From Erwinia typographi (GTDB taxonomy: Bacteria; Pseudomonadota; Gammaproteobacteria; Enterobacterales; Enterobacteriaceae): a DNA stretch of 64,000 nucleotides. Shown here in pieces: positions 35,399 to 46,100 of the stretch (position 1 is the first letter of the stretch; each line of letters opens with the position of its first letter). The DNA lies in the NCBI RefSeq assembly GCF_000773975.1, contig NZ_JRUQ01000062.1:124001-188000 (forward strand). The letters run 5' to 3'. The notes under the pieces were generated by a model. It was not told the DNA's origin. It made no database searches and worked only from the letters and a program-made list of their open reading frames with translations. Position numbers and translations under genes: made by a program.

Positions 35399-37765
35399 AT
35401 GAAAAAACGACTACCTACTTTGCTGGCCACGCTTATCGGCGCAGCGCTTTACAGCCAGCAGAGTCTGGCCGACGACCTCGCATCGCAATGTATGCTGGGC
35501 GTCCCAAGCTATAATCGTCCTCTGGTGCAGGGAAGTAATCCCAATGACCTGCCGGTAACGATCAACGCGGATAATGCCAAGGGCAACTACCCGGATAACG
35601 CCGTTTTCACCGGCAATGTTGATATCCAACAGGGGAATAGCCGCCTGCTCTCTGACGAGGTGCAGCTGCATCAGAAGCAGCAGCCTGGCCAGGCTACGCC
35701 CGTGCGCACCGTAGATGCCTTAGGCAATGTGCACTATGACGACAATCAGGTCATCCTGAAAGGTCCTAAAGCCTGGTCAAACCTGAACACCAAAGACACC
35801 AACGTCTGGAATGGCGATTACCAGATGGTCGGTCGTCAGGGCCGCGGGACTGGCGATCAGATGAAGCTGCGCGGCCAGAACCGTTACACCATTATGGAGA
35901 ACGGCACCTTTACCTCCTGTCTGCCGGGCGACAACAGCTGGAGCGTCGCCGGGACGGAAATTATTCAGGACCGCGAAGAGCAGGTTGCTGAAATCTGGAA
36001 CGCTCGCTTCAAAATTGGCTCGGTTCCGGTGCTGTACAGCCCTTACTTGCAGCTGCCGCTGGGCGACCGCCGCCGCTCGGGCTTCCTGATCCCGAACGCG
36101 AAATACGGCAGTTCCAACGGCTTTGAGTTCATCCTGCCTTATTACTGGAACATTGCGCCGCAGGCCGATGCCACCATCACCCCGCACTACATGAGTAACC
36201 GCGGGCTCCAGTTGCAGAATGAGTTCCGCTATCTCACTAAGGCCGGCGCTGGCCTGATGGAACTGGACTATCTGGGCTCGGATAACCAGTATGAGAAGGA
36301 CGCCGCGTCGCGAAATATTTCGGACGATAAAGACTCCAAACGCTGGCTGTTCTACTGGAAACACTCCGGCGTGTACGACAAGAACTGGCGTTTTAACGTC
36401 GATTACACCAAGGTCAGCGATCCTTACTACTTTACCGACCTTGATTCTACCTACGGTAACTCGACCGACGGCTACGTGACGCAGAAATTTAGCGTGGGCT
36501 ACGCCGAGAAAAACTGGGACGCCACGCTGTCGACCAAGCAGTTCCAAATCTTCTCCACCAATGCCAATAACGATGTCTATCGTGCAGAGCCGCAGTTTGA
36601 CTTTAACTATTACCAAAATGACGTCGGTCCCTTTGACACGCACCTCTACGCCCAGGCGGTCAAATTTACCAACGTGAACGAAGAGCTGCCTGATGCAACC
36701 CGTTTGCACCTCGAGCCAACCATCAACCTGCCGCTGTCGAACGGCTGGGGCAGTCTGAATACCGAAGCCAAACTGCTGGCGACGCATTATGAACAGAATG
36801 ACATTGATTATTACAACAACAGCGTCGACACCAGCAAAGTCAACCAGCTGAAAAGCAGCGTGAACCGCGTTATGCCGCAGTTCAAGGTAGACGGCAAGAT
36901 GGTGTTCGACCGCAATATGGACTGGTCAGAAGGCTACACGCAAACGCTTGAACCGCGATTGCAGTACCTGTATCTGCCGTATCGCGATCAGAGCGACATC
37001 CGTGCCTATGACTCCACGCTGCTGCAAAGCGACTATACCGGCCTGTTCCGCGACCGTACCTACAGTGGTCTGGATCGCATCGCCTCAGCCAACCAGCTGA
37101 CCAGCGGCGTGACCACGCGAATTTTTGATAACGATCTGGTTGAACGTTTTAACGCTTCCATAGGTCAAATCTACTCGTTCACTCCTTCCCGTACCGGTTT
37201 GGAGAGCGCAGACAGCGATGACCGCGGTAGCCTGGTGTGGGCTGGTGATACCTACTATCGCATCAGCGATCGCTGGAGCACCCGCGGGGGCCTTCAGTAC
37301 GACACCCGCCTTGATAATATTTCGCAAGGCAATGCCGTACTGGAATATCGCCGTGATGCTGACCGGATGGTGCAGTTGAACTATCGCTACACCAGCCCGG
37401 AGTATATTGCGCAAACGTTGAGTACAGTGACTAACCCAGGGTATCAGGACGGTATTTCGCAGGTAGGCGCAACGGCAAGCTGGCCAATCGCTGATGCCTG
37501 GTCGGTAGTGGGCGCGTGGTATTACGATACTAAAGCGAAACAGCCGGCCGATCAGCTGCTTGGCATACAGTACAGCTCCTGCTGCTACGCCATCCGTCTG
37601 GGCTACGAGCGTAAAATCACCAGTTGGAATAGCGAAAACAGTACCAGTAATTACGACAATAAAATCTCGTTCAACATTGAGCTACGTGGCCTGAGTCCTT
37701 CTTATAGCCTCGGCACCGATCAAATGCTGCGTCAGGGCATCCTGCCTTATCAGCGCTCTTTCTGA
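35399..37765 (+). CDS. lptD: LptD, outer-membrane LPS assembly protein
   Basis: LptD is the beta-barrel that, with LptE, inserts lipopolysaccharide into the outer leaflet. The ATG at 35399 ([14 protein letters not shown]) was chosen because it begins the signal peptide, cut near residue 24 (SLA/D), and matches K-12. Two upstream in-frame codons are less likely. The 788-residue product keeps the four cysteines that form interdomain disulfides: C31, one near 174, and the adjacent pair in YSSCCYAI. surA, the barrel chaperone, follows directly. Confidence 0.97.
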   Translation: MKKRLPTLLATLIGAALYSQQSLADDLASQCMLGVPSYNRPLVQGSNPNDLPVTINADNAKGNYPDNAVFTGNVDIQQGNSRLLSDEVQLHQKQQPGQATPVRTVDALGNVHYDDNQVILKGPKAWSNLNTKDTNVWNGDYQMVGRQGRGTGDQMKLRGQNRYTIMENGTFTSCLPGDNSWSVAGTEIIQDREEQVAEIWNARFKIGSVPVLYSPYLQLPLGDRRRSGFLIPNAKYGSSNGFEFILPYYWNIAPQADATITPHYMSNRGLQLQNEFRYLTKAGAGLMELDYLGSDNQYEKDAASRNISDDKDSKRWLFYWKHSGVYDKNWRFNVDYTKVSDPYYFTDLDSTYGNSTDGYVTQKFSVGYAEKNWDATLSTKQFQIFSTNANNDVYRAEPQFDFNYYQNDVGPFDTHLYAQAVKFTNVNEELPDATRLHLEPTINLPLSNGWGSLNTEAKLLATHYEQNDIDYYNNSVDTSKVNQLKSSVNRVMPQFKVDGKMVFDRNMDWSEGYTQTLEPRLQYLYLPYRDQSDIRAYDSTLLQSDYTGLFRDRTYSGLDRIASANQLTSGVTTRIFDNDLVERFNASIGQIYSFTPSRTGLESADSDDRGSLVWAGDTYYRISDRWSTRGGLQYDTRLDNISQGNAVLEYRRDADRMVQLNYRYTSPEYIAQTLSTVTNPGYQDGISQVGATASWPIADAWSVVGAWYYDTKAKQPADQLLGIQYSSCCYAIRLGYERKITSWNSENSTSNYDNKISFNIELRGLSPSYSLGTDQMLRQGILPYQRSF

Positions 37766-37819
37766 TGTAGTGATAATTAGTATGCAAACCCGCAGTGCGG
37801 ATAAAAGAATGGAAAAAGT

Positions 37820-39115
37820 ATGAAGAACTGGAGAATGCTGATCCTTGGTGCCGCGCTGACAGCCAGCACCGCGTTTGCAGCCCCGCAGGTTGTTGATAAA
37901 GTCGCCGCCGTGGTAAACAACGGCGTGGTTTTGGAAAGTGATGTCGACGGCATGATGCAGTCGGTAAAGGGTCAGGCTCAGCAGGCTGGTCAGCAGCTTC
38001 CTGACGACAAAACGTTGCGCCATCAGATCGTTGAACGCCTGGTAATGGACAACATTCTGCTGCAAATGGCTAAAACCGCCGGGATTCAGATTACGGATGC
38101 CCAGTTGGATCAGGCGATTCAGAACATTGCTGCGCAGAACAACATGTCTATGGACCAGTTGCGTAGCCGCCTGGCTTACGACGGCATGAACTATGGCACC
38201 TACCGCGAGCAGATCCGCAAGGAGATGACCATCGCGGAAGTGCGTAACAACGAAGTGCGCCGTCGGATCACCATTCTGCCGCAGGAAGTTGACTCCCTGT
38301 CGAAGCAGGTTGCCTCGCAGAACAATGCCAGCACCGAGCTAAACCTCAGCCACATCCTGCTGCCGCTGCCGGAAAACCCAACGCAGCAGCAGGTGGATGA
38401 CCAGGAAAACCTGGCTAAACAGCTGGTAGGCGAAAGCAAAAGCGGCGCGGACTTTGGCAAGCTGGCGATTACCTACTCTGCCGATCCTCAGGCGTTGAAA
38501 GGCGGCAACATGGGCTGGGGCAAAATTCAGGAACTCCCTTCCCTGTTCGCTCAGGCGCTGGTGACCGCGAAGAAAGGCGATATCATTGGTCCGATTCGTT
38601 CAGGCGTGGGCTTCCATATCCTGAAAGTCAACGATATCCGTGGCGACAATCAGAGTGTTTCGGTGACCGAAGTTCACGCTCGTCATATTCTGCTGAAGTC
38701 TTCGCCCGTGATGACCGACGAGCAGGCGCGCCAGAAGCTGGAGCAGGTTTCTGCTGATATCAACAGCGGTAAAACCACCTTCGCCCAGGCGGCCCGCCAG
38801 CTCTCGCAGGATCCAGGCTCGGCTAATCAGGGCGGCGATTTAGGCTGGAGCTCGCCAGAAATGTACGACCCGGCCTTCCGCGATGCGCTGCTGAAGCTGC
38901 AAAAAGGCCAGATGAGCGCGCCTGTGCACTCTTCCTTTGGCTGGCATCTGATTCAGCTGCTGGACACCCGCAAGGTGGACAAAACCGACGCGGCGCAGAA
39001 AGAGCGGGCTTACCGCCTGCTGTTTAACCGTAAGTTTGCTGAAGAAGCGCAGACCTGGATGCAAGAGCAGCGTGCTTCAGCCTACGTGAAGATTCTGGAC
39101 GCTAATGCTCAGTAA
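37820..39115 (+). CDS. surA: SurA, periplasmic chaperone and peptidyl-prolyl isomerase
   Basis: SurA escorts outer-membrane proteins, including LptD encoded just upstream, through the periplasm. The 431-residue precursor has a signal peptide cut after ASTAFA (residue 20). An N-terminal chaperone module is followed by two parvulin domains, beginning near [12 protein letters not shown] and [12 protein letters not shown], and a C-terminal helix. Its end overlaps pdxA by 11 bp. Confidence 0.98.
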   Translation: MKNWRMLILGAALTASTAFAAPQVVDKVAAVVNNGVVLESDVDGMMQSVKGQAQQAGQQLPDDKTLRHQIVERLVMDNILLQMAKTAGIQITDAQLDQAIQNIAAQNNMSMDQLRSRLAYDGMNYGTYREQIRKEMTIAEVRNNEVRRRITILPQEVDSLSKQVASQNNASTELNLSHILLPLPENPTQQQVDDQENLAKQLVGESKSGADFGKLAITYSADPQALKGGNMGWGKIQELPSLFAQALVTAKKGDIIGPIRSGVGFHILKVNDIRGDNQSVSVTEVHARHILLKSSPVMTDEQARQKLEQVSADINSGKTTFAQAARQLSQDPGSANQGGDLGWSSPEMYDPAFRDALLKLQKGQMSAPVHSSFGWHLIQLLDTRKVDKTDAAQKERAYRLLFNRKFAEEAQTWMQEQRASAYVKILDANAQ

Positions 39116-40097
39116 CGTACGCGTGGCGATCACTCCCGGCGAACCCGCCGGGATTGGTCCTGATGTTACCCTGCAACTGGCCCAGCGCGACTGGCCAGTT
39201 GAGCTGGTAGTGTGTGCCGATCCCGCGTTGCTGCGCGAGCGAGCGGCAACGCTGGGTTTACCCCTGACCTTAAGAACCTGGCAGCCCGGCGTGCCCGCTC
39301 AGCCGCAAAAGGCCGGAACGCTTACCGTGCTGCCCATTCCCCTTCGCCAGCCCGTTAAGGCTGGTGAGCTTTGCATAGCGAACGGCCATTACGTTCTGGA
39401 AACCCTGACGCGAGCCTGTGACGGCTGTCTGACGGGAAAATTTTCCGCCTTAGTGACCGGCCCGGTGCACAAAGGCGTCATTAACGATGCGGGCATCCCC
39501 TTCAGCGGTCATACTGAGTTCTTCGCCGAGCGTTCAAAGCGCGAGCGCGTAGTGATGATGCTGGCGACAGAAGAGCTGCGCGTGGCGCTGGCCACGACGC
39601 ATTTACCGCTGAAGGCAGTGTCTGACGCCATTACTCGCGAAAGTCTGCACGAAGTGATTGGCATTCTGCACGCGGATTTGCAAAGCAAATTCGGCCTGGC
39701 CTCACCGCACATTTTTGTCTGCGGCCTGAATCCACATGCCGGTGAAGGCGGTCATATGGGCCGGGAAGAGATTGACGTCATCATTCCCGCGCTGGATGAG
39801 CTTCGCCAGCAGGGGATGCAGTTGACCGGCCCTTTGCCAGCCGACACGCTGTTCCAACCCAAATATTTGCAACATGCCGATGCCGTGCTCGCGATGTATC
39901 ACGATCAGGGGCTTCCGGTGCTAAAATATCAGGGATTCGGCCGAGCGGTGAATATCACCCTCGGCCTGCCCTTTATCCGTACCTCCGTTGACCACGGCAC
40001 CGCTCTGGAGCTGGCAGGCAAAGGCAACGCAGAGGCGGGCAGCTTTATTACGGCGCTTAACCTCGCCATCACCATGATCAAGAGCAGTAATGAATAA
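39105..40097 (+). CDS. pdxA: PdxA, 4-hydroxythreonine-4-phosphate dehydrogenase
   Basis: PdxA is the NAD-dependent enzyme of the DXP-dependent pyridoxal phosphate pathway. The 330-residue product has [12 protein letters not shown] at the N-terminus, [14 protein letters not shown], the metal-binding histidines in ATTHLPL and [11 protein letters not shown], and the [12 protein letters not shown] motif. It overlaps surA and rsmA (8 bp), the compact order seen in K-12. Confidence 0.98.
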   Translation: MLSNVRVAITPGEPAGIGPDVTLQLAQRDWPVELVVCADPALLRERAATLGLPLTLRTWQPGVPAQPQKAGTLTVLPIPLRQPVKAGELCIANGHYVLETLTRACDGCLTGKFSALVTGPVHKGVINDAGIPFSGHTEFFAERSKRERVVMMLATEELRVALATTHLPLKAVSDAITRESLHEVIGILHADLQSKFGLASPHIFVCGLNPHAGEGGHMGREEIDVIIPALDELRQQGMQLTGPLPADTLFQPKYLQHADAVLAMYHDQGLPVLKYQGFGRAVNITLGLPFIRTSVDHGTALELAGKGNAEAGSFITALNLAITMIKSSNE

Positions 40098-40911
40098 TCG
40101 CGTCCACCAGGGGCACTTCGCCCGCAAACGTTTCGGGCAGAACTTCCTTAACGACAAGTATATTATCGACAGTATTGTCTCCGCTATTCACCCGCAGAAA
40201 GGCGAGATAGTCGTCGAGATCGGCCCCGGGCTGGCGGCGTTAACCGAACCGGTTGGCGAGCGTCTGGACGCCATGACGGTGATCGAAATTGACCGCGATC
40301 TGGCGGCCCGTCTGCAAACCCACCCGTTCCTGGGCCCTAAGCTGACCATCTTTCAGCAGGATGCGATGACCTTTGACTTTGCCGCGTACGCCAAAGAGAA
40401 AGGCCAGTCGCTGCGCGTGTTTGGCAACCTGCCCTACAATATCTCTACGCCATTGATGTTCCACCTTTTCAGCTATACTAGTGCGATCCGTGATATGCAT
40501 TTCATGCTGCAAAAAGAGGTGGTAAACCGCCTGGTTGCGGGCCCTGGCAGCAAGGCCTATGGCCGTCTTACCGTGATGGCGCAGTATTACTGCCAGGTTA
40601 TCCCGGTGCTGGAAGTTCCGCCGGAATCCTTCACGCCAGCGCCAAAAGTAGAATCAGCCGTGGTGCGTTTAATGCCGCATACCACGATTGCCAATCCGGT
40701 GCAGGATATGCGCGTCCTCAGCCGGATCACTACGGAAGCCTTTGGCAAGCGTCGCAAAACGCTGCGCAACAGCCTGGGCCATCTGTTTTCGCTGGAGGCA
40801 TTGCAGGAGATGAACATCGACCCCACGCTGCGGGCGGAAAACATCTCCGTCGCACAATACTGCCAGCTGGCTAACTGGCTGATTGCGCATCCCCCGACGC
40901 AGGAGAGTTAG
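40090..40911 (+). CDS. rsmA: RsmA (KsgA), 16S rRNA dimethyladenosine transferase
   Basis: RsmA dimethylates A1518 and A1519 of 16S rRNA, a late 30S assembly checkpoint; loss gives kasugamycin resistance. The 273 residues match K-12. The [11 protein letters not shown] segment and the SAM-binding IGPGLAALT motif (near residue 45) are clear, as is the catalytic NLPYNIS. It lies four bases before apaG. Confidence 0.98.
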   Translation: MNNRVHQGHFARKRFGQNFLNDKYIIDSIVSAIHPQKGEIVVEIGPGLAALTEPVGERLDAMTVIEIDRDLAARLQTHPFLGPKLTIFQQDAMTFDFAAYAKEKGQSLRVFGNLPYNISTPLMFHLFSYTSAIRDMHFMLQKEVVNRLVAGPGSKAYGRLTVMAQYYCQVIPVLEVPPESFTPAPKVESAVVRLMPHTTIANPVQDMRVLSRITTEAFGKRRKTLRNSLGHLFSLEALQEMNIDPTLRAENISVAQYCQLANWLIAHPPTQES

Positions 40912-40915
40912 AGCG

Positions 40916-41293
40916 ATGATCAATACGCCCCGTGTTTGTGTCCACGTACAGAGTGCTTATGTTCCCTCGCAGTCTGTCCCTGAAGAAGAACGCTACGTTT
41001 TTGCTTATACCGTCACAATACGCAATCTGGGGCGTAGCGCCGTGCAGCTGCGGGGCCGCTACTGGCTGATCACCAACGGAAACGGCCGCGAAACGGAAGT
41101 TCAGGGCGAAGGCGTGATCGGCGAACAGCCGCACATTGAGCCCGGTAGCGAGTTTCAGTACACCAGCGGCGCCGTTCTCGAAACCCCGATGGGCACCATG
41201 CAGGGACATTATGAGATGTTCGACAAGGAAGGGGGAACCTTTCTTGTCGATATTCCGGTGTTCAGGCTGGCCGTTCCCAGCCATATCCATTAA
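40916..41293 (+). CDS. apaG: ApaG, immunoglobulin-like fold protein
   Basis: This 125-residue ApaG-domain protein has an unsettled biochemical role and is usually encoded with apaH. The ATG at 40916 ([13 protein letters not shown]) was chosen over an upstream in-frame codon inside rsmA because it matches K-12 and follows an AGGAGAG site. The conserved [26 protein letters not shown] block with the GxGxxG loop is present. Confidence 0.96.
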   Translation: MINTPRVCVHVQSAYVPSQSVPEEERYVFAYTVTIRNLGRSAVQLRGRYWLITNGNGRETEVQGEGVIGEQPHIEPGSEFQYTSGAVLETPMGTMQGHYEMFDKEGGTFLVDIPVFRLAVPSHIH

Positions 41294-41310
41294 TTGATCT
41301 GAAAGGTTTA

Positions 41311-42141
41311 ATGAGCACTTATCTGATCGGCGATGTCCACGGTTGCTATGACGAACTTATCTCCCTGCTGGATCAGGTCGCCTTCGATCCGACGCAGGAT
41401 ACACTATGGCTGACAGGCGATCTGGTCGCACGAGGTCCCGCCTCGCTGGAGGTACTGCGTTACGTCCGCTCGCTCGGCGATTCCGTGCGCCTGGTGCTGG
41501 GCAACCACGATTTGCACCTGCTTGCCGTGTTTGCCGGGATCGCCCGCAACAAACCGAAAGATCGCCTGACGCCATTGCTGGAAGCGGACGATGCGGACGA
41601 GCTGATTAACTGGCTTCGCCGCCAGCCTTTGCTCCAGGTTGATGAAGAGAAAAAGCTGGTGATGGCCCACGCCGGGATCACGCCACAGTGGGATATTGAG
41701 ACGGCAAAAATCTGCGCTCGCGAGGTGGAGGCCGTGCTGTCCAGCGATACCTACCCGCTTTTTCTTGATGCCATGTACGGCGATATGCCAAACAACTGGA
41801 CGCCAGAGCTTAGCGGGCTGGCTCGCCTGCGGTTCAGCACCAATGCCCTGACGCGTATGCGCTTCTGCTTTGCTAACGGTCAGCTGGACATGATCAGTAA
41901 AGAGTCGCCAGAATCTGCGCCGCCGCCGCTGAAACCGTGGTTCGCGATCCCCGGTCCCGTCGCGCGTGATTACACCATCGTGTTTGGTCACTGGGCTTCG
42001 CTGGAAGGAAAAGGCACGCCGGAGGGGATTATCGGGCTGGATACCGGCTGCTGCTGGGGCGGGCCGCTAACCCTGCTGCGCTGGGAAGATAAGGCCTGGT
42101 TCATACAGCCTTCAAACCGCTCTCGGGCGATGGAAGCGTAA
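41311..42141 (+). CDS. apaH: ApaH, diadenosine tetraphosphatase
   Basis: ApaH hydrolyses Ap4A symmetrically to two ADP and also removes Np4 caps from RNA. The 276-residue product has the metallophosphatase motifs GDVHGCYDE (residues 8-16), [10 protein letters not shown] and GNHDLH. It follows apaG by 17 bp and ends at the shared terminator with folA. Confidence 0.98.
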   Translation: MSTYLIGDVHGCYDELISLLDQVAFDPTQDTLWLTGDLVARGPASLEVLRYVRSLGDSVRLVLGNHDLHLLAVFAGIARNKPKDRLTPLLEADDADELINWLRRQPLLQVDEEKKLVMAHAGITPQWDIETAKICAREVEAVLSSDTYPLFLDAMYGDMPNNWTPELSGLARLRFSTNALTRMRFCFANGQLDMISKESPESAPPPLKPWFAIPGPVARDYTIVFGHWASLEGKGTPEGIIGLDTGCCWGGPLTLLRWEDKAWFIQPSNRSRAMEA

Positions 42142-42146
42142 AACAG

Positions 42147-42169
42147 AAAAGGGCCTGAGGCCCTTTTTT
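42147..42169. terminator. Bidirectional terminator between apaH and folA
   Basis: AAAGGGCC, loop TGA and GGCCCTTT form an 8-bp stem with T-runs in both directions (six T on the plus strand, TTTT-C-TG-TTTT on the minus strand). It lies between converging apaH and folA. Confidence 0.92.
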
Positions 42170-42170
42170 A

Positions 42171-42650
42171 TTAGCGACGCTCCAGGATTTCGAAGCAGTA
42201 GCTGTGGGTATTTTTGTCGTCCGCATCATGGAACTCGCTAAAGCTGGAGCGCCACTCTTCCGGCTCGAAATCCGGGAAGGTGGTATCACCAACCACTTCA
42301 GCATCAATATGCGTCAGATACAGACGATCGGCACGCGGCAACAGCTGCTCATAAATGCGGCCGCCGCCGATGACCATCACCTCTTCAACATCGCCAGCCG
42401 CCTTCAGCGCCTCGTCAATCGAACTGACCCAGGTTGCGCCTTCAGCCTCAGCGGCCTGGCTACTGATCACAATATTCAGCCTGCCGGGCAGAGGACGTCC
42501 AATGGACTCCCAGGTACGACGACCCATAATGACGGGTTTATTCAGCGTCTGGCGTTTGAACCAGGCCAGATCGGCCGGCAGGTGCCACGGCATGGCATTG
42601 TCCATCCCAATAACGCGGTCGGCCGCCAGGGCGGCAATCAGGCTTATCAT
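42171..42650 (-). CDS. folA: FolA, dihydrofolate reductase
   Basis: FolA reduces dihydrofolate with NADPH and is the trimethoprim target. The ATG at 42650 ([15 protein letters not shown]) gives 159 residues, exactly the K-12 length; the longer open frame upstream has no family match. The substrate-site [13 protein letters not shown] with the catalytic aspartate, [15 protein letters not shown], and [11 protein letters not shown] are present. In K-12 kefFC lie next to it; here a LysE-family exporter does. Confidence 0.97.
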   Translation of the reverse strand: MISLIAALAADRVIGMDNAMPWHLPADLAWFKRQTLNKPVIMGRRTWESIGRPLPGRLNIVISSQAAEAEGATWVSSIDEALKAAGDVEEVMVIGGGRIYEQLLPRADRLYLTHIDAEVVGDTTFPDFEPEEWRSSFSEFHDADDKNTHSYCFEILERR

Positions 42651-42684
42651 CTTAGCAAACTCAGTAAGGTATAAAATTGGCGCC

Positions 42685-42713
42685 ATCATACGGAAAGGTG
42701 AAACTTTCGTCGA
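42685..42713 (-). promoter_or_regulatory. Candidate folA promoter
   Basis: On the minus strand TCGACG (42713-42708) and TATGAT (42690-42685) are 17 bp apart, with a start expected near 42678 and a leader of about 28 nt. The spacer contains the inverted repeat GAAAG-N6-CTTTC-like sequence, of unknown meaning. Confidence 0.45.
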
Positions 42714-42841
42714 TACCCCCACCGGGTGATTTGCGTAAAGGTTCTTAAGGTTATCGTTTGCGTTGCATTTGCTCTGGCTAAGGGTCAATAAACGCGGTGA
42801 ACGTGCTAAAATCCTGCCCTCATTTGCTACAGGATGCCATC

Positions 42842-43456
42842 ATGTTAGAAACCAGCCTGATCATCGCCACGATTGCGGCTCTGGGCATGCTCTCGCCCGG
42901 CCCCGACTTCTTCCTGATTATCAAGAATGCCGCACGCTATCCGCGCAGCGCGGCAATGTTTACCGCGCTGGGGGTTAACTGTGCCGTGGCGACCCATATG
43001 GCCTACTGCGTGGCGGGCCTGGCGGTAGTGATTACCACCACGCCCTGGCTATTTATGCTGTTGAAATATGTCGGTGCGGCGTATCTGATCTACATCGGCG
43101 TTCAGGCGCTGCTGTCACGCGGCGGGGGCAAAATGGATCTCAGCAACGTGGTCGCTGAAACAACCTCGCTGAAAAAGGCGTTCCTGCAGGGCTACCTCTG
43201 CAATCTGCTGAACCCGAAAGCTACGCTCTTTTTTCTGTCGATGTTTACCCAGGTGCTAAACGTTCACTCAGGGCTGGGCGAGAAAATCTGGTACGCCGGG
43301 ATCATTCTGACGCTCTCCTCAATCTGGTGGCCGCTGCTGGTTATCATCATTCAAAGCGCGCCGGTGCGTCGTGGCCTGGCGAAGGCGCAAAAGCTGATCG
43401 ACAAACTGCTGGGCGGCGTGCTGATTGCCCTCGGTATTAAGGTCGCGCTGTCGTGA
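42842..43456 (+). CDS. LysE/RhtB-family amino-acid exporter
   Basis: This 204-residue inner-membrane protein has about six hydrophobic segments and the LysE-family signature SPGPDFFLIIKNA near residue 20, as in the homoserine/threonine exporters. Substrate cannot be told from sequence. The ATG at 42842 was preferred because CAGGATG lies before it; an upstream in-frame start would add 15 polar residues. It diverges from folA and is not at this site in K-12, so it belongs to the accessory segment that runs to carB. Confidence 0.88.
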   Translation: MLETSLIIATIAALGMLSPGPDFFLIIKNAARYPRSAAMFTALGVNCAVATHMAYCVAGLAVVITTTPWLFMLLKYVGAAYLIYIGVQALLSRGGGKMDLSNVVAETTSLKKAFLQGYLCNLLNPKATLFFLSMFTQVLNVHSGLGEKIWYAGIILTLSSIWWPLLVIIIQSAPVRRGLAKAQKLIDKLLGGVLIALGIKVALS

Positions 43457-43510
43457 TAACGTGCTGACCGGCCCCCGGTAATTCAGGGAGCCGGTCAGGC
43501 AGAGGGGAAA

Positions 43511-44254
43511 TTAAGAAGGGGTTTTATTCAGGCTGGCATACTCTGCTTTGGCTTTGCGCAGCTGTTCCGCAAACGCGGGGTCAGCGTGCAGGCGAGCCAC
43601 CACCGCAGAAGCAACGATGCGCGCAGCCGTCACATCGCTCTGCCAGTGATAGCCGCATATCACCCGGCTCTGCCCCATCTCGTAGCCACGCTTCAGGATC
43701 TCGCCTTCCCTTGCGGTATTGACCTCCGCCAGCACCAGCGCAGTGGCCCAACCGATGGTGGTGTGTCCTGAAGGGTAAGAGCCATTTTTAGACAGCGTGC
43801 TCTCTTCATCCGAGCGACAGGTTGGTTCGTTGTAGAAGGCAAAAGGCCTGACGCGCATGTAATGCTCTTTTGCCGAACGGGTAGCTAAATCGCCCGCATC
43901 CTCACGCATTTTCATCACCAGCCGGTAAATCTCCGGCGTCTTGTCTTTGGTAATCGCCACGCCAAACGCTTCGGAGAAGGCCTCGGCCACGCCGTCACCC
44001 GCAACGTGGGCATCTTTCCACGCCTGCTTGCCCCGCGGGGTATTTCTCAGCATCTTCCCGACGTCATACTGAGCCTTGTCGTTGAGGAAATCGATACTGT
44101 CCATGGCTGGCGGAGGCGGCAGCAGCTTCAGGCTGTCGACAACCTGTGATTCTTTCAGGAAATAGGCATCAGGATTAGTGGTGACATCTTTAGCGGCAAA
44201 CGCCGTCTGTAATGAGGCGGCGCAGATCAGTGTGGCTAACAATATTTTTTTCAT
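43511..44254 (-). CDS. Class A non-specific acid phosphatase (PhoN/PhoC type)
   Basis: This PAP2-superfamily phosphomonoesterase is secreted to the periplasm. The ATG at 44254 follows AGGGACC and begins a signal peptide cut after residue 20 (TAFA/AKD). The 247-residue precursor keeps the full catalytic signature: K129-x6-R136P137, PSGH at 161-164, and S196R197-x5-H203-x3-D207. It releases phosphate from organic esters. A strong Pho box lies upstream (44373-44390), so phosphate starvation probably induces it. It could equally be named phoN or phoC; the sequence alone does not decide. Confidence 0.92.
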   Translation of the reverse strand: MKKILLATLICAASLQTAFAAKDVTTNPDAYFLKESQVVDSLKLLPPPPAMDSIDFLNDKAQYDVGKMLRNTPRGKQAWKDAHVAGDGVAEAFSEAFGVAITKDKTPEIYRLVMKMREDAGDLATRSAKEHYMRVRPFAFYNEPTCRSDEESTLSKNGSYPSGHTTIGWATALVLAEVNTAREGEILKRGYEMGQSRVICGYHWQSDVTAARIVASAVVARLHADPAFAEQLRKAKAEYASLNKTPS

Positions 44255-44355
44255 GCGAGGTCCCTGGTATTGTGGCTGGGCATCGATGCCCTGAATGGAG
44301 GTCGTAAAAAGAGGTAAAGCGCTGGAAGGATAAGGGAAAGAGTCAAAAGAGACTT

Positions 44356-44390
44356 TTATCAATTTCACAAAAATGACATTTTTATGACAA
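44356..44390 (-). promoter_or_regulatory. Pho box and PhoB-type promoter of the acid phosphatase
   Basis: On the minus strand TTGTCATAAAAATGTCAT (44390-44373) is a pair of 7-bp direct repeats four bases apart. It differs from the PhoB consensus CTGTCAT-A(A/T)A(A/T)-CTGTCAT at one base in each repeat. Eleven bases on, TGATAA (44361-44356) is at the distance where the -10 hexamer of PhoB-activated promoters lies. The leader to the phosphatase ATG would be about 95 nt. Confidence 0.8.
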
Positions 44391-44430
44391 CCGCTAATAG
44401 CCAGTTTGTCCGGCTGGCTCGCCGGTCAAC

Positions 44431-45570
44431 TCAGCAGGGCTTGAAACGGGTGCTGCCTGCGCGCAGCAGGCCCGCCGGGAGGGTTAGCAGGGCAAAGGCG
44501 ATGACGGTGCCCTCCATTGTAAGCCTGCCGGCAAGAAAGCCGAAGAGTGGGGCACCGACGGTCTGACCCATCGCGATGGTAAGAAAACCGATCGTCAACC
44601 CTGTCGCGGGCCGCTCAGGCTGCGCTGAAATCCCCCACACCAGGTATACCCCCGTGAGCATGATGTAGGCCGCGCCAAACAGTGCTCCGCCGCCCAGCGT
44701 CAGGGCAGGCATATTGCTGCTCGTGCCGACCAGCAGAATACCGGCAGCCAAAGCGCCGAGGAACACCCGATGTACAAGATCGATCCCCAAACGCGCGGTT
44801 AGCATCCCGGCTCCGGCACCTGCAATACCAGCCGTGCCGATAACGACCCAGAGAAGGCTCGCGCCTGCGCTGCGCCATCCCAGCTGAAGCGAAACAAGCT
44901 GGCTGCCAAACGACCACAGCGAGGTACTGGACGCGCCCATCAGAAAAGCGGCAAGGATCAGACGCCCTAGCACACCATTGAACGCAGGTAATCCGCCAAC
45001 GGATTTCTCCCGTGGCCCCGTTTGCTTCGGTACAGTGAATGCCGCCAGGAGCGCCACCGCAAAAGCCACAGCCGCAAAGATTGCAAAGCCCACGCGCCAC
45101 TGGCTGCCCATCATCAGCGCCACTGGGCCGGAAAGCACCACGCCAGCGCTTGTCCCGGCATTGATAAATGTATTGGTCGCATCCTGCCGATCGTGGCGGA
45201 CAATTGCCGCCACGGCTGCCGCCATCGGCGGTGACGCCAGCCCGGTGCTCAACCCTGCCAGCAGCACCGAAGCGGCAAGCCAGGCGGTCGAAGGTGCCCA
45301 GGCGATGCCTGCCATCCCCGTAGCCGCGATGACCGCTGCGCCCACGGCAACCGCACGAGCGCCGAAACGCTCAGTTAAATACGCGGCGGCGATAATGGCG
45401 ATGCAATAGCCCAGAAATGATCCACCGGAGATCGCCCCGGCCAGGTCCGAAGACAAGGAAAGCTCGGCATCAATGCGCGGCAGAAAAAGTCCGAACGCGA
45501 AGCGGGCGAAGCCATAACAGACGGCGATCAAGCCGAAGCCAGTGGCCCCAAGGCAGGCACCGGGACTCAA
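44431..45570 (-). CDS. MFS transporter (YbfB-like), function unknown
   Basis: This major-facilitator transporter of 379 residues has about twelve membrane segments. It opens GATGFGLIAVCYGFARFAFGLFLPRI, the pattern of the YbfB/YjiJ-like MFS group. It starts at a TTG whose TTGA overlaps the stop of the TetR gene, so translation is probably coupled and both genes are under the TetR operator at 46103. Substrate is unknown; drug or metabolite efflux is the usual role of such pairs. Confidence 0.85.
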   Translation of the reverse strand: MSPGACLGATGFGLIAVCYGFARFAFGLFLPRIDAELSLSSDLAGAISGGSFLGYCIAIIAAAYLTERFGARAVAVGAAVIAATGMAGIAWAPSTAWLAASVLLAGLSTGLASPPMAAAVAAIVRHDRQDATNTFINAGTSAGVVLSGPVALMMGSQWRVGFAIFAAVAFAVALLAAFTVPKQTGPREKSVGGLPAFNGVLGRLILAAFLMGASSTSLWSFGSQLVSLQLGWRSAGASLLWVVIGTAGIAGAGAGMLTARLGIDLVHRVFLGALAAGILLVGTSSNMPALTLGGGALFGAAYIMLTGVYLVWGISAQPERPATGLTIGFLTIAMGQTVGAPLFGFLAGRLTMEGTVIAFALLTLPAGLLRAGSTRFKPC

Positions 45571-46094
45571 GACCGCGCTCGCGCCATCAGCAATGCCGCC
45601 ACGCTCCGCGCGGTAGCGACTGCCTCAACGCCGCGATAGACGGCTGCCGCTGTCGCTCCCTCAATCAGGATGAGAATCTGTTCAGCCAACTCATCGCCGC
45701 CTTTGTCGCCCAGCTCCGAGCGGACAGCAAGCCGAACCTTCTCGCTTAGCTGTATCTTGTGGGCGAGCACCACCGCAGAAATCTCCGCTATTTCGCCACC
45801 GGTCTCCCCCTGAGCGCGCAGAAGCAGGCACCCTCTGGCGCCCTCTTCCCGAATCCAGCGTTCCAGTGCCTCAAAGAGCGCGTCAATCGTGCTTTCGCTC
45901 AGCAGCAGCAGGAACCTCTGACCGCGCTGGGTTAGCACCGCGGCGATGAGCGCCGTTTTGCTGCCCGCGTGTTTGTACAAAGTCCGGCTGGACATGCTGG
46001 CGGCCTGAGCCAACCGATCCATTCCGGTCGCGGTAAAACCGTGCCTGTCGAAAAGCTGCTCGGCCACTGCAATAAGTTTGTGGTCTGTATTCAT
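45567..46094 (-). CDS. TetR/AcrR-family repressor, probably leaderless
   Basis: This 175-residue regulator has an N-terminal TetR helix-turn-helix (AVAEQLFDRHGFTATGMDRLAQAASMSSRTLYKHAGSK in segments over residues 9-46) and a helical ligand-binding domain. The ATG at 46094 was chosen over longer frames, which would run through the operator. There is no clear ribosome site, and the -10 TACACT ends exactly six bases before the ATG, so the mRNA probably begins at the start codon. It is translationally coupled to the MFS gene and likely represses both. Confidence 0.88.
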   Translation of the reverse strand: MNTDHKLIAVAEQLFDRHGFTATGMDRLAQAASMSSRTLYKHAGSKTALIAAVLTQRGQRFLLLLSESTIDALFEALERWIREEGARGCLLLRAQGETGGEIAEISAVVLAHKIQLSEKVRLAVRSELGDKGGDELAEQILILIEGATAAAVYRGVEAVATARSVAALLMARARS

Positions 46095-46100
46095 TGACTC

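Noticed and set aside
42651-42788. 46-residue N-terminal extension of FolA
   Set aside because: Covers the promoter region, has no family counterpart, and the internal ATG restores the exact 159-residue length.
43464-43498. CTGACCGGC...GCCGGTCAG inverted repeat between the LysE gene and the phosphatase, as terminator
   Set aside because: Nine-bp arms are perfect but the loop is 17 nt and no T-run follows on either strand; left uncalled.
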